From: an uncultured Candidatus Neoarthromitus sp.
GTDB taxonomy: Bacteria; Bacillota; Clostridia; Clostridiales; Clostridiaceae
Length of the DNA: 64,000 nucleotides
Assembly: GCA_937890765.1 (NCBI GenBank)
Contig: CALADQ010000012.1
Span: 1 to 64,000, forward strand
Direction of reading: 5' to 3'
The translations under genes were made by a program, and so were the position numbers. Every line of letters starts with the position of its first letter. Position 1 is the stretch's first letter. The notes beneath the pieces were generated by a model that saw nothing but the letters and a program-made list of their open reading frames with translations, did no database searches and was not told the DNA's origin. Shown here one piece after another: positions 26,279 through 36,834 of the stretch.

Positions 26279-29200
26279 ATGAAAGTTTTAAAAGTTGAAT
26301 TGAATGAATCTTTAAAAAAGATTTTTTTGTATGTTAAGTACAGTGATTCTTTTGATAAATTTAAATTTGCAAAAGATTTGAAAAATAAATTGGATAGGAA
26401 TTATGAGTATGGGTTTATTGAAATTTTTGAGTTGAGAGAGAAGACGTTAAATTTTTTTGTGAAGGTTGGTATTAATTCGTTAAAGCAATTTATAGATGCT
26501 AGGTTTCCAATTTTCAATTCGTTTTATAAAGAGATGAAAGTTGAAAATAATTTGATGAAATTATTTTTACAAAATGATTTTTTGGTAAATAGATTTTTTG
26601 AACTTCATGTTGATAAAGAAATTAAAAAATTTTTGAGTCGATTTTATGGGCTTGATGTTGAAATCGAAATAGAAATTTCCAAAATTAAAAATAATTTTAA
26701 AGACGAAGAGAAAATTCAAAATGCTCCTCCTTTGAAAATTGAAATTCCTAAAGAGCCAAAGCTTCAATTTTCTAAAAATGAAAATGTGATTTTCGGAAAA
26801 TTAATTCAAGATAAGTCAATACGAATTAATCTCATTACTGTTCCTGAAAAAGATATAACAATAGAAGGAAAAATTTTTAACAAGTCCTTCATAAATACCA
26901 AAACGGGAAAAAGGCTTTTGAGTTTTTATGTTACAGATGAAAGCACCTCCATAAATGTAAAATATTTTGTTAAAGATAAAGATTCTGACGAAATGATTTC
27001 CAAAATTTCTGAAAACATAACTGTTCGTGTTCATGGTGATGTTGTTAATGATATTTACACAAAAGAATTGACAATAATGGCTAAAAGCATAAATTTACAT
27101 AAAATTTTTGAGAGAATGGATTGTGAAGAGGAAAAGCGTATTGAATTTCATGTTCATACAAATATGAGCACTATGGATTCGGTTATAAATGTTAATGAGT
27201 TGTTTAGTATTGCTCAAAAGTGGGGGCATAAGGCTGTAGCAATAACGGACCATAATGTTGTTCAAGCTTATCCAAACGTTATGGATGCTTCAAAAAAATA
27301 TGGAATAAAACCTATTTATGGAATTGAGGTTACGTTGGTTGATGATTTGAGAAAAATAGTTTCTAAATTGAAAGAGCAGACTATACAAGATACGTTTGTG
27401 GTTTTTGATATTGAAACAACGGGATTTTCAAGTTCGTGCGATAAAATTATTGAAATTGGTGCTGTTAAAATTAAAAATTGTGAAATTATTGATATCTTTT
27501 CGACTTTTGTGAATCCGCAAATTGAAATTCCACAAAAAATAGTTGAGCTTACAAAAATAAATGATTCTATGGTTGCAAATTCTCCTTTAATTGAAAATGC
27601 CATTGAGGATTTTTATAATTTTTGCGATGGGGCGACGTTGGTTGCACATAATATTGATTTCGACATGTCTTTTATAAGAAGGAATGGAGTTAAATTCGGT
27701 TTTGATTTTCAAAATTCGTTGATGGATACAATCGATTTGTGCAAATTGATTTTTCCAGAATTAAAGAGGTACAAATTAAATCTTGTTGCTAAGCATTTGG
27801 GAATTTCTTTAGATAATCATCACAGAGCTGTTGATGATGCTAAGGCCACTGCTCAAATTTTGATTAAATGTTTTGAAAAACTTGAATCTAAAAATATAAT
27901 TACCCTTAAACAACTTCAGTCTTTTTATGAAAACAATATTAATTTTTCAAAGTTCTACACAAATCAAGCTGTGCTTTTAGCAAAAAATCAAGATGGATTG
28001 AAAAATATTTATAAAATTGTTTCTGATGCTCATTTAAAACATTTTTTTAAGACTCCGCGTGTTTTAAAAAGTGAAATTTTGAAAAATAGAAATGGAATTA
28101 TTGTTGGTGCTTCATTTAGGGAAGGAGAAATTTTTAAATGTTTTTCTGATTTTTCAAATGATGAAAGGCTAAATGAAGTTTCGTCGTTTTATGATTATTT
28201 TGAAGTTTCACCTCCAATTAATTGCAAAGAATATATAAATTCTGAAAAATTTATAAGTTACGACGAAGTCAAAGCAATTATAAAAAATATTTATGAGCTT
28301 GGTAAAAATCAAAATAAATTAGTTGTCGGAGTTTCAAACGCTCATTACATTGAAAAGAAACAAAATATTTACAGAAATATTTTAAGATGCTATCAAAAAT
28401 TTAAAATAGATTTGGAAGATGAAAGTTTGTATTTTAGAACTACCGATGAAATGTTAAAGGAATTTGAATTTTTGGGAATAAATGTTTCAAAAGAAATTGT
28501 TGTGAAAAATACAAACAAATTAAATGAACTTATTGAAGATGTTTTTCCAATTCCTAAAGGAACTTTTCCTCCTAAAATAGATGGTGCAAATGAAGAAATA
28601 AAAGAAATGACTTTGAATAAAGCTCGCTCTATTTATGGAAATCCTTTGCCTATTGAAGTATCAGAGCGTCTTGATAAAGAAATAAATTCTATAATCAATA
28701 ATGGTTACGCCGTTTTGTATTTAATAGCGCACAAGTTAGTTAAAAAATCTTTGGATGATGGTTACTTGGTTGGCTCAAGAGGCTCGGTTGGTTCTTCTCT
28801 CGTTGCAACATTTTGTGGAATAACTGAAGTTAATGGCCTTCCTCCTCATTATGTTTGTCCAAATTGCAAAAACAGCGAATTTATAAAAGATGGAAGCGTA
28901 AATGCTGGTGCTGATTTAGCGGAAAAATTTTGTGTCAAATGCGGAACAAAATATAGTCGTGAAGGTTTTGATATTCCTTTTGAAACTTTTTTGGGTTTTG
29001 ATGGTGATAAAGAACCTGATATTGATTTGAATTTTTCTGGAGAATATCAACCAGCGGTTCACAAATACACAGAAGAATTATTTGGAAAAGGTTTTGTGTT
29101 TAGAGCTGGAACAATCGGAACGATAGCTGAAAAAACTGCTTATGGATACGTAAAAAGATATATGGAAGATTTTAATTTAAGTATTCCTCAACCTGAGATT

Positions 29201-30451
29201 GAAAGATTAGCAAAAGGTTTAACGGGCGTTAAAAGAACAACAGGACAACATCCTGGTGGAATTATGGTTGTGCCAAAAGACAATGATATATTTAATTTCA
29301 CGCCAATACAACATCCTGCTGATGATGTTAATGTTGATGTAATTACAACTCATTTTGATTATCATTCGATTAGCGGACGACTTTTAAAATTAGATATACT
29401 TGGACATGACGATCCCACTATGTTAAAAATGCTAAAAGATTTAACGGGGCTTGACCCACAAACAATTCCTCTTAATGATTCAAAAGTTTTAAGTTTATTT
29501 ACAAGTTTGAAAGCGTTAGATATTAAAGAAGATGAGATTAAAGATATTTGTGATGTTGGGACTTTGGGAATTCCAGAATTCGGAACAAAATTTGTCAGAC
29601 AAATGCTTTTAGACACTCTTCCAACAACTTTTTCTGATTTGGTGAGAATTTCTGGTTTGTCTCACGGAACTGACGTGTGGCTTAATAACGCTCAAGAATT
29701 TATAAAAAATGGAAACACGACGCTTAAAGATTGTATTTCTACACGTGATGATATTATGGTTTATTTGGTTTACAAAGGGCTCAATCCTAAAACAGCTTTT
29801 GACATTATGGAAAATGTGAGAAAAGGTAAAGGGCTTACGGAAGAACAAGAAAACATAATGTTAGAAAATAAAATTGAAAAATGGTACATTGAATCTTGTA
29901 AAAGAATAAAGTACATGTTTCCAAAAGGGCATGCTGTTGCTTATGTAACTATGGCTGTGAGAATTGCTTATTACAAAGTTTATTATCCTTTGGAATATTA
30001 CACGGCTTATTGCACCGTGCGTGCTGATGAGTTTGATGCTGATTTAATTTGCAACGGAATCGAAAAAATAAAATCAAGAATAAATGAATTGAAATCTTTG
30101 GGCTCAGCTTTAACTCAAAAAGATAAAAGTCTTATGACAATTTTGGAAATCGTAAGTGAAGCTTACTTTCGTGGAATAAAATTTCACAAAGTTGATTTAA
30201 ATAAATCTCATCACAATGATTTTAAAATAGAAAATGGAATGATTCTTCCTCCAATAAAATCTTTGCAAGGTGTTGGAAGCATGGCGGCAAAAAATTTGTA
30301 CGAAGCACGACAAGATAATGATTTCATTTCACTACAAGATTTGAAGTCGAGAGCAAAAGTTTCAAAAACTGTAATTGAAACGTTGAAGGCACATGGATGT
30401 ATAGAAAATTTACCAGAAACAAATCAAACGATGATGAATTTGGATTTTTAA
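26279..30451 (+). CDS. polC: DNA polymerase III PolC, Gram-positive type
   Basis: PolC is the main replicative polymerase of low-GC Gram-positives. The 1390-residue protein has an N-terminal domain, an OB fold (about 200-280), a PHP domain (FHVHTNMSTMDS, ITDHN), an inserted DEDD 3'-5' exonuclease (FDIETTGF with D377/E379; HHRAVDDAKAT near 515), the rest of the PHP region, a zinc ribbon (CPNCK..CVKCG), and the palm active site PDIDLNFSGEYQ (D914, D916). It is slightly shorter than the B. subtilis protein (about 1437). It follows ispG as in most Firmicutes; proS, often found between them, is absent. Confidence 0.98.
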   Translation: MKVLKVELNESLKKIFLYVKYSDSFDKFKFAKDLKNKLDRNYEYGFIEIFELREKTLNFFVKVGINSLKQFIDARFPIFNSFYKEMKVENNLMKLFLQNDFLVNRFFELHVDKEIKKFLSRFYGLDVEIEIEISKIKNNFKDEEKIQNAPPLKIEIPKEPKLQFSKNENVIFGKLIQDKSIRINLITVPEKDITIEGKIFNKSFINTKTGKRLLSFYVTDESTSINVKYFVKDKDSDEMISKISENITVRVHGDVVNDIYTKELTIMAKSINLHKIFERMDCEEEKRIEFHVHTNMSTMDSVINVNELFSIAQKWGHKAVAITDHNVVQAYPNVMDASKKYGIKPIYGIEVTLVDDLRKIVSKLKEQTIQDTFVVFDIETTGFSSSCDKIIEIGAVKIKNCEIIDIFSTFVNPQIEIPQKIVELTKINDSMVANSPLIENAIEDFYNFCDGATLVAHNIDFDMSFIRRNGVKFGFDFQNSLMDTIDLCKLIFPELKRYKLNLVAKHLGISLDNHHRAVDDAKATAQILIKCFEKLESKNIITLKQLQSFYENNINFSKFYTNQAVLLAKNQDGLKNIYKIVSDAHLKHFFKTPRVLKSEILKNRNGIIVGASFREGEIFKCFSDFSNDERLNEVSSFYDYFEVSPPINCKEYINSEKFISYDEVKAIIKNIYELGKNQNKLVVGVSNAHYIEKKQNIYRNILRCYQKFKIDLEDESLYFRTTDEMLKEFEFLGINVSKEIVVKNTNKLNELIEDVFPIPKGTFPPKIDGANEEIKEMTLNKARSIYGNPLPIEVSERLDKEINSIINNGYAVLYLIAHKLVKKSLDDGYLVGSRGSVGSSLVATFCGITEVNGLPPHYVCPNCKNSEFIKDGSVNAGADLAEKFCVKCGTKYSREGFDIPFETFLGFDGDKEPDIDLNFSGEYQPAVHKYTEELFGKGFVFRAGTIGTIAEKTAYGYVKRYMEDFNLSIPQPEIERLAKGLTGVKRTTGQHPGGIMVVPKDNDIFNFTPIQHPADDVNVDVITTHFDYHSISGRLLKLDILGHDDPTMLKMLKDLTGLDPQTIPLNDSKVLSLFTSLKALDIKEDEIKDICDVGTLGIPEFGTKFVRQMLLDTLPTTFSDLVRISGLSHGTDVWLNNAQEFIKNGNTTLKDCISTRDDIMVYLVYKGLNPKTAFDIMENVRKGKGLTEEQENIMLENKIEKWYIESCKRIKYMFPKGHAVAYVTMAVRIAYYKVYYPLEYYTAYCTVRADEFDADLICNGIEKIKSRINELKSLGSALTQKDKSLMTILEIVSEAYFRGIKFHKVDLNKSHHNDFKIENGMILPPIKSLQGVGSMAAKNLYEARQDNDFISLQDLKSRAKVSKTVIETLKAHGCIENLPETNQTMMNLDF

Positions 30452-30466
30452 GTTAAATAATTATAT

Positions 30467-30495
30467 TTGCAATAATTGTTTTAATGTGTTATAAT
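30467..30495 (+). promoter_or_regulatory. Sigma-A promoter for the rimP-nusA-infB operon
   Basis: TTGCAA (30467-30472) and a perfect TATAAT (30490-30495) are separated by 17 bases. The leader is about 100 bases. Confidence 0.65.
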
Positions 30496-30502
30496 TTTAG
30501 AA

Positions 30503-30565
30503 CATGGGCTATTTATTTGTGTTATTGCGTGGGAGAGTAGGTTTCTAGACCTACTCTTCTGTATT
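30503..30565 (+). ncRNA. Structured leader upstream of rimP
   Basis: The leader holds a 9-bp hairpin (AGAGTAGGT 30534-30542 with ACCTACTCT 30549-30557) preceded by GTGGG and followed by a T-rich stretch. Hairpins with a GGGAGAGTRGG proximal arm are a recurring feature before rimP in Firmicutes, so this is probably the same cis-regulatory or attenuator element. I cannot run a covariance model. Confidence 0.5.
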
Positions 30566-30604
30566 TTTAAATAAAATTTTTAGATTTAAAAGAGGAATGT
30601 GATT

Positions 30605-31084
30605 TTGAATAATTTAGCAGATTTAGTAAGGAAAAAAATTGTAAGTTCTGTAAATGATTCAGGTTATGATTTGTATCATGTTGAATTTGTTAGAGAACTT
30701 GAACACTCTTATTTGAGAGTAATGATAACGAATAAAAATTGTGATGATGCTGTTACTATAAAGGATTGTGAAATAGTATCCAAAACAATTAATGCTTTGA
30801 TAGATGATTTAAATATAGACTCTGATTTTTTTCTCGAAGTATCTTCGCCTGGAATTAACAGAAGGTTGTATAATCTTGAACATATGAATCAAGCTATTGG
30901 AAAATTAGTTAGAATTAAATTGAAAAAGCCTATCGATGGAAATAAAAAATATATGGGCGTTCTAAAATGCGTTGACAACGAAGAGATTACTCTTAAAGTT
31001 AAAGAAATGGAGTTAAAAATTAATCTCGATATTATTAAAAATATAAATTTAGAGGAAATATCTCAGGAGGATATTCATGAATAA
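30605..31084 (+). CDS. rimP: Ribosome maturation factor RimP
   Basis: RimP assists 30S maturation around S12. At 159 residues it has GYDLYHVEFVRE, LRVMI, DCEIVSKTINALID and LEVSSPGINRRL (about 78-89), the hallmark. I place the start at TTG 30605, eight bases after AGAGGA; GTG 30599 is only two bases from it. The 3' end overlaps nusA by eight bases. Confidence 0.95.
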   Translation: MNNLADLVRKKIVSSVNDSGYDLYHVEFVRELEHSYLRVMITNKNCDDAVTIKDCEIVSKTINALIDDLNIDSDFFLEVSSPGINRRLYNLEHMNQAIGKLVRIKLKKPIDGNKKYMGVLKCVDNEEITLKVKEMELKINLDIIKNINLEEISQEDIHE

Positions 31085-32201
31085 AGAATTTATAGATGCG
31101 CTTAAGACCATAGTTAAGGATAAAGGAATTAGTGAAGATTTAATTTTCACAACTATTGAAGATGCTTTGATAGCTGCCTATAAAAAAAATTATTCAAATC
31201 AAGGTGCTTCTCAAAATGTTAAAGTAACAATGAATAGAGTTACTGGAGAAATAAAAGTTTTTGCTCAAAAATTAATAGTAGAAGCTATTAGATATTCTTC
31301 TCTTGAAATTATAGTTGAAGATGCAAAAAAAATAAGTCCTTATTATAACATTGGTGACATTTGTGATGTTGAAGTAACGCCAAAAAGTTTTGGAAGAGTA
31401 GCAGCAACTCTCGCTAAGCAAGTTGTAACTCAGAGAATAAAAGAAGCTGAACGCGATTTGTTATATTGTGAATTTGCAAAAAAGGAATTTAAAATAATCA
31501 CAGGCACAGTTTTACGAAACGATGAAGACCATGTGTTTATAAATATTGGTCGCATTGAAACTATTTTAAGGTCAAGTGACAAAATTCCAAGAGAGAAGTT
31601 TGAACGAAATGAAAAGATAAAACTTTATGTTTCTGAAGTAATAAATTCTACAAAAGGAACTCAGGTTCGCGTTTCAAGAACGGACCCAAATTTCATAAAA
31701 AAATTATTTGAACTTGAGGTAAGCGAAATACAAGAAGGAATTGTCGAAATTAAAAATATTGTTCGTGAAGCAGGTGCAAGAACAAAAATGGCTGTTCATT
31801 CGAATCTTGAAGAAATTGACCCAATAGGTGCTTGTGTTGGTGAGCAGGGTATGCGTGTTAAAAATGTTGTCAACGAAGTTAGAAATGAAAAAATAGATAT
31901 TATACGATGGAGTGAAGATCCAAATATTTATATTTCAAATGCTTTAAGTCCTGCAAAAATTTTAAGCATACATGTTGATGAAAAAAAAAGGATTGCCGAT
32001 GTAGTTGTTGATGACTCTCAACTTTCTTTAGCCATAGGTAAGGAAGGACAAAATGTACGTTTAGCTGCTCGTTTAACAGGTTGGAAAATAGATATAAAAC
32101 CTCTTTCTAAATGTACGGTTGAATTGTCTAACGTCCAAGCGAAAGTTGTTGAGTGTGAAGAAACTCAAGAAATTGAAGAGGATTCTTTTAATGAAGAATA
32201 A
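31077..32201 (+). CDS. nusA: Transcription termination/antitermination factor NusA
   Basis: NusA binds RNA polymerase and modulates pausing and termination. The 374-residue protein has the N-terminal polymerase-binding domain, an S1 domain (GTVLRNDEDHVFINIGRIE), and two KH domains (DPIGACVGEQGMRVKNV; LAIGKEGQNVRLAARLTGW). It ends in an acidic tail and lacks the E. coli-type C-terminal repeats, as in other Firmicutes. It overlaps rimP and ylxR. Confidence 0.97.
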   Translation: MNKEFIDALKTIVKDKGISEDLIFTTIEDALIAAYKKNYSNQGASQNVKVTMNRVTGEIKVFAQKLIVEAIRYSSLEIIVEDAKKISPYYNIGDICDVEVTPKSFGRVAATLAKQVVTQRIKEAERDLLYCEFAKKEFKIITGTVLRNDEDHVFINIGRIETILRSSDKIPREKFERNEKIKLYVSEVINSTKGTQVRVSRTDPNFIKKLFELEVSEIQEGIVEIKNIVREAGARTKMAVHSNLEEIDPIGACVGEQGMRVKNVVNEVRNEKIDIIRWSEDPNIYISNALSPAKILSIHVDEKKRIADVVVDDSQLSLAIGKEGQNVRLAARLTGWKIDIKPLSKCTVELSNVQAKVVECEETQEIEEDSFNEE

Positions 32202-32460
32202 GGGTGTTCTATTAAGAAAATGTATGGGATGCAATGGAATGAAACATAAAACAAATTTAATACGAATTTGTAGAAATATTTATAATCAAATCGAAATTGA
32301 TGAAACTTTTAAAGCGGACGGTAGAGGCGCTTACATTTGTAAAGACAATTTATTATGTTTGGAAAAAAGCATAAAATTTAATAGAATTTCTAGAGCTTTA
32401 AAGTCGGAGGTTCCACAAAAGATAGTTACAGAACTAAAAAACAAAATTAGAGGAAATTAA
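32191..32460 (+). CDS. ylxR: YlxR family (DUF448) RNA-binding protein
   Basis: The 89-residue protein has the YlxR motifs RKCMGCNGMK..LIRICR and GRGAYICKD. The family is encoded with nusA and infB and is thought to bind RNA or act as a regulator of RNase P or transcription. I start at ATG 32191 (MKNKGVLLRK), with GAAGAGGA upstream, overlapping the end of nusA by 11 bases; the longer open frame has no ribosome binding site. The L7Ae-like ylxQ gene that normally follows is absent. Confidence 0.93.
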   Translation: MKNKGVLLRKCMGCNGMKHKTNLIRICRNIYNQIEIDETFKADGRGAYICKDNLLCLEKSIKFNRISRALKSEVPQKIVTELKNKIRGN

Positions 32461-32486
32461 ATTCATAATTTGGGGAGGTAGATTTT

Positions 32487-34622
32487 ATGTCAAAAATTCG
32501 AATTTACGAGTTGGCTAAAGATTTAAATGTATCAAGTAAAGAGTTGATTAATGTTTTGAAAATGGAATTTAATGTTGATGTTAAAAATCACATGAGTGTT
32601 CTTAGTGATGAGGATTGTGAATTGATAAAAGAATATTTTAATATTTCAAATAGCGAAAATTTTTCTTCCAATGAAAATACAAACAAAGACGATGGTGATT
32701 TTATTAACAAAGATGATAAAGAAAACAAACAAGATATTGTTCAAGAATATGAAGATAAAATAATTGAAGAAATAGATAAGCAATCCAACAAAAATAAAAA
32801 CAAAAATAAAAAACAATTCAAAAACAAATATGATAAAATTCACTCTAATGAAATTGAATTTGATGGAACTATAGAAATTGGAAGAACAATTAGTGTTAGA
32901 GAATTATCACAAAGAATAAATAAATCAACTGCTGACATAATCAAAAATTTAATGTTCTTAGGCCTAATGGTTTCTATAAACCAGGAAATTGATTTCGAAA
33001 TAGCTAAGAAGTTATGTGAAAAATACGATATAAATTGCATTCAAAAAGATGATTATTCAAATGACGATAAATATGGAACCATTTCTTCTGAAGAAGTTGA
33101 TATTAAAAATCTATCTAAAAGACCTCCTATTATCACTGTTATGGGACATGTTGACCACGGTAAAACCTCCTTACTTGATTTTATTAGAAAAACGGATGTT
33201 ACACAAAAAGAAGCTGGAGGAATAACTCAACATATAGGTGCTTATAAAGTTTCTGTAAATGGAGAAATTATAACATTTATTGATACACCAGGACATGAAG
33301 CTTTTACTCAGATGAGAGCTAGAGGAGCTAAAGTTACAGATATAGTTGTTTTAGTTGTTGCTGCTGATGATGGAATAATGCCACAAACAGTAGAAGCTAT
33401 AAATCATTGTAAATCCGCTAATGTTCCAATAATAGTTGCTGTAAATAAAATTGATAAGCCTGAAGCCAATGTTGATAAGGTTAAACAAGAATTGACGGAA
33501 TATGAAATTATTGCTGAAGATTGGGGAGGAAGTACCGTTTTTGTTAATGTTTCTGCTAAAACTGGCGAAGGTATAGAAGAACTTTTAGAAATGATTATTT
33601 TAACAGCAGATATACAAGAACTTAGAGCTAACAAGTTAGGTACTCCTAAAGGTACAGTTATAGAATCTAAACTTGATAAAGGAAGAGGGCCGTTGGCGAC
33701 TTTCTTAATTCAGGATGGAAGTTTAAAAATTGGTGATTCTGTTATTGTAGGAAATACATATGGGAAGATTAGGGCTATGTATGATGAAAATGATAATCCT
33801 ATGAAAGAAGCTGGACCATCAATTCCTGTTTTGGTATTAGGTTTGAATGAAGTTCCTGATGCTGGTGATAAATTTGAATTTGTTAAGGATGAAAAAGTTG
33901 CTCGTCAAATATCAAATGACCGTAAAGAACAATTGAAAGATAATTTATCAAATAATTCCAAAGTTTCTCTCGAAACTGTATACAATCAAATTAAAGAGGG
34001 AACTATAAAAGAACTGAATCTTATTGTTAAATCAGATGTTCAAGGATCTTCAGAGGCTTTAAAACAATCACTCGAAAAACTTTCATCAGAAACTATTAAA
34101 GTTAAAGTTATACATAGTGCTGTTGGTGCGATAAATGAAAGTGATATTATATTTGCTAGTACTTCATCAGCGATAATAATAGGTTTTAATGTTAGACCTG
34201 ATACTAATGCTTTAGCTTTGGCGGAAAAAGAGAAAGTAGACATTAGAACTTACAGATTGATTTATGAAGCTTTGGATGATATAAAATCGGCGATGATTGG
34301 ATTGTTAGATCCTGATATTAAAGAAGTTTATTTAGGACGTGTTGAAATTAGACAACTATATAGAATTTCAAATGTTGGTACAGTTGCAGGTTGTTACGTT
34401 TTAGATGGTAAAATAAATAGAAATTGTAATGTTAGAGTTCTAAGACAAGGTGTTGTGATTTTTGAATCTAAATTATCCTCTCTTAAGAGATTTAAAGATG
34501 ATGTTAAAGAAGTTGCTAAGGGTTATGAATGTGGTTTGTCTATTGAAAATTTCAATGATTTAAAAGAGGAAGATATTATTGAAGGATTTGAAATGAAAGA
34601 ATTTAAGAGAAATAACCTTTAA
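32487..34622 (+). CDS. infB: Translation initiation factor IF-2
   Basis: IF-2 recruits initiator tRNA to the 30S subunit. In 711 residues it has two IF2_N modules (residues 3-50 and about 130-180) joined by an acidic then lysine/asparagine-rich linker ([13 protein letters not shown]), and the G domain with GHVDHGKTS (near 221), [12 protein letters not shown] and SAKTGEG. Domains II to IV follow. GGGGAGG lies nine bases before the ATG. It is short compared with many IF-2 proteins because of the reduced linker. Confidence 0.97.
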   Translation: MSKIRIYELAKDLNVSSKELINVLKMEFNVDVKNHMSVLSDEDCELIKEYFNISNSENFSSNENTNKDDGDFINKDDKENKQDIVQEYEDKIIEEIDKQSNKNKNKNKKQFKNKYDKIHSNEIEFDGTIEIGRTISVRELSQRINKSTADIIKNLMFLGLMVSINQEIDFEIAKKLCEKYDINCIQKDDYSNDDKYGTISSEEVDIKNLSKRPPIITVMGHVDHGKTSLLDFIRKTDVTQKEAGGITQHIGAYKVSVNGEIITFIDTPGHEAFTQMRARGAKVTDIVVLVVAADDGIMPQTVEAINHCKSANVPIIVAVNKIDKPEANVDKVKQELTEYEIIAEDWGGSTVFVNVSAKTGEGIEELLEMIILTADIQELRANKLGTPKGTVIESKLDKGRGPLATFLIQDGSLKIGDSVIVGNTYGKIRAMYDENDNPMKEAGPSIPVLVLGLNEVPDAGDKFEFVKDEKVARQISNDRKEQLKDNLSNNSKVSLETVYNQIKEGTIKELNLIVKSDVQGSSEALKQSLEKLSSETIKVKVIHSAVGAINESDIIFASTSSAIIIGFNVRPDTNALALAEKEKVDIRTYRLIYEALDDIKSAMIGLLDPDIKEVYLGRVEIRQLYRISNVGTVAGCYVLDGKINRNCNVRVLRQGVVIFESKLSSLKRFKDDVKEVAKGYECGLSIENFNDLKEEDIIEGFEMKEFKRNNL

Positions 34623-34640
34623 TAAAATGAGGTGATGTAC

Positions 34641-34991
34641 TTGGGAAAATTTAGAATGGAACGGGTAAATGAAGAAATAAAAAAGGCTGTTAGTTCATGT
34701 ATTCAAAATAATTTAAAGAATCCAAAACTCACTGGTTTAATTACTGTAACACGTGTTGAAACAACCCAAGATTTTAAGAATTCGAAAATATATTTTAGTA
34801 TTTTTGATAAAAATAAAAATCAAGTTTTTGAAACTCTTAAGACTTGTGTTGGAAAAATGAAAAAAGCTATTGCGGAAAATGTTAAAATACGTTTTGTTCC
34901 TGAGCTTGAACTTAAAATTGATGATTCAATTGAATACAGCTTTTATATTGATGACATTTTGAAAAACAATATAAATAAAGAGGGAAATTAA
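34641..34991 (+). CDS. rbfA: Ribosome-binding factor A
   Basis: RbfA is a KH-type factor for 30S 5'-end maturation. At 116 residues it has FRMERVNEEIKKAVSSCI, NPKLTGLITVTRVE, and RFVPELELKIDDSIEY (about 88-103). The likely start is TTG 34641, six bases after GAGGTG; the upstream GTG (34632) and ATG (34635) overlap that ribosome binding site. Confidence 0.93.
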   Translation: MGKFRMERVNEEIKKAVSSCIQNNLKNPKLTGLITVTRVETTQDFKNSKIYFSIFDKNKNQVFETLKTCVGKMKKAIAENVKIRFVPELELKIDDSIEYSFYIDDILKNNINKEGN

Positions 34992-34994
34992 ATT

Positions 34995-35954
34995 ATGGTT
35001 TCGTTTGAACAAATTAAAAGCATGGTTAATGATAGTAAAAAGATAGGATTAAGTTATCATATTTCTCCAGATGGCGATGCTATTGGAAGTCTTTTGGGTT
35101 TATATTGTTCTTTGAAATCTTTGGGTAAAGAAGTTGAAATTTTTTCAAAAGATAATCTTCAAAATAATGTTTCTTTAAAGTTTTTGCCACAAATTGAAAA
35201 AGTTGATGGTAAAATTTTTAAAGTTTCAGATGATGTTGATTTGTTAATTATCGTTGATTGTGGAAATTTAGAACGAGTATCTTGTGATTTTGATTTAGAT
35301 AAAACTTCTACGTTGTGCATTGACCATCACATTAGCAATGATAAGTATTGCAGATATAACTATATTGATTCAAAATCAAGTTCAACTGGTGAAATAGTAT
35401 ACGAGCTTGTTAAATTTTTGGGTGTTAAAATAACAAAGGAAATTTCGGCTTGCATATACACTTCAATTATGACTGATACTGGCGGATTGAGATTTGAATG
35501 TTCAACTCCTAAAACTTTCAACATAGTTGGAGAACTTGTTTCGACGGGTTTTGACTTTTGGAACGTATACGAAAAAATCTTTTTATCTCAAACTTATTCT
35601 AAAGTTAGATTGTTAGGTTTGGTTTTTGATAAATTAAAACTTGTTGATGAAAAAATATGTGTGATACGTTTAACTGAAGAAATGTTTAACAGGTCTGGTG
35701 CTAGTGATGAACAAACAAATGATATTGTTAGTCATGGCCTCACAATTGAAAATGTTAAAATTAGCATATTGATAAAAGTTTTTAGAGATAAAATTAAGGT
35801 GAGTTTGAGGAGTAAGGACGATATTAATGTTTGTGAAGTTGCCCAAAAATTTGGTGGCGGTGGACACATTAAAGCTGCAGCGTTTGTTACTGAATACACA
35901 ATGGATGAAATTGAAGAAATATTAATTGGTGAGTTTAGAAAACTTTTGAAATGA
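34995..35954 (+). CDS. nrnA: DHH-family oligoribonuclease/pAp phosphatase NrnA
   Basis: NrnA degrades short oligoribonucleotides and dephosphorylates pAp. The 319-residue protein has the DHH domain with SPDGDAIGSLLGL (27-39), IIVDCGN (about 90) and CIDHHISN (about 110), and a C-terminal DHHA1 domain ending in FGGGGHIKAAAF. It begins three bases after rbfA and overlaps truB by four bases. Confidence 0.95.
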   Translation: MVSFEQIKSMVNDSKKIGLSYHISPDGDAIGSLLGLYCSLKSLGKEVEIFSKDNLQNNVSLKFLPQIEKVDGKIFKVSDDVDLLIIVDCGNLERVSCDFDLDKTSTLCIDHHISNDKYCRYNYIDSKSSSTGEIVYELVKFLGVKITKEISACIYTSIMTDTGGLRFECSTPKTFNIVGELVSTGFDFWNVYEKIFLSQTYSKVRLLGLVFDKLKLVDEKICVIRLTEEMFNRSGASDEQTNDIVSHGLTIENVKISILIKVFRDKIKVSLRSKDDINVCEVAQKFGGGGHIKAAAFVTEYTMDEIEEILIGEFRKLLK

Positions 35955-36817
35955 TGAATGGAATTTTGAATGTATATAAACCTCAAAATATTTCTTCAAA
36001 CTCTGTTGTTGTTAAAATTAAAAAAGTTTTGGGTATTAACAAAGTTGGACACACAGGCACTCTTGACCCTTTGGCTTGTGGTGTTTTGCCTATTTGTATT
36101 GGTTCAGCTACAAAAATCAGCGAATATTTAATTGAAAAAGATAAAACGTATAAAGTTAAACTTAAATTTGGAATATTAACGGATACATATGATTTTGAAG
36201 GTAAAATATTAAAACAAGATTTCAATCTTAAAATTGATGAAAAAAAATTGAATTGTATTTTAAATAATTTTGTGGGAGAGTATGAGCAAATTCCTCCTAA
36301 CTTTTCTGCTGTAAAAATAAATGGTAAACGTGCTTACGTTTTAGCCAGAGCAGGTGAAAGTTTTGAAATAAAGCCTAGGAAAGTAAAAATTTATTCAATA
36401 AATAATGTTGATGTGACGGATGATGAGTGTTGTTTTATTGTTAAATGTTCAAAAGGAACCTATGTTAGAAGTTTGTGTAAAGACATAGGCGAAGCTTTGG
36501 GTACTTATGGAACAATGTCTTTTCTTGAAAGAATTGAAAGCGGGCAATTTAAAAAATGCAATTCAATCAATTTTGAAAATTTATGCGTTGAAAATATTTC
36601 ACAAAATTTGATTAAGATCGATAAAGTTTTGAATTTTCCAAAATTAAAAGTGGACAATCATGAGTTTTTAAAATTAATTTTAAATGGTGTGTGCGTTAAA
36701 AATCCCAAATACATTGGAGATGTGGTTTGTGGTAAATATTTTTTGTATTACGGAGAAGAATTAAAAGGAATTTGTGAAAGGAAATCAGATTTTCTAAAAG
36801 TTATTAAAATTTTTTAA
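35951..36817 (+). CDS. truB: tRNA pseudouridine55 synthase TruB
   Basis: TruB makes pseudouridine 55 in the T loop of tRNAs. The 288-residue protein has GILNVYKP, the catalytic aspartate in GHTGTLDPLACG (D39), KTYKVKLKFG, and KCSKGTYVRSLCKDIG, with a C-terminal PUA domain. Two adjacent ATGs (35951 and 35954) are possible starts; both overlap the nrnA stop. Confidence 0.96.
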   Translation: MMNGILNVYKPQNISSNSVVVKIKKVLGINKVGHTGTLDPLACGVLPICIGSATKISEYLIEKDKTYKVKLKFGILTDTYDFEGKILKQDFNLKIDEKKLNCILNNFVGEYEQIPPNFSAVKINGKRAYVLARAGESFEIKPRKVKIYSINNVDVTDDECCFIVKCSKGTYVRSLCKDIGEALGTYGTMSFLERIESGQFKKCNSINFENLCVENISQNLIKIDKVLNFPKLKVDNHEFLKLILNGVCVKNPKYIGDVVCGKYFLYYGEELKGICERKSDFLKVIKIF

Positions 36818-36834
36818 ATTAGGGTAATGAATGT

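Noticed and set aside
32119..32190. N-terminal extension of ylxR inside nusA
   Set aside because: There is no ribosome binding site, and the family begins at MKNKGVLLRK; the extension is just nusA read in another frame.
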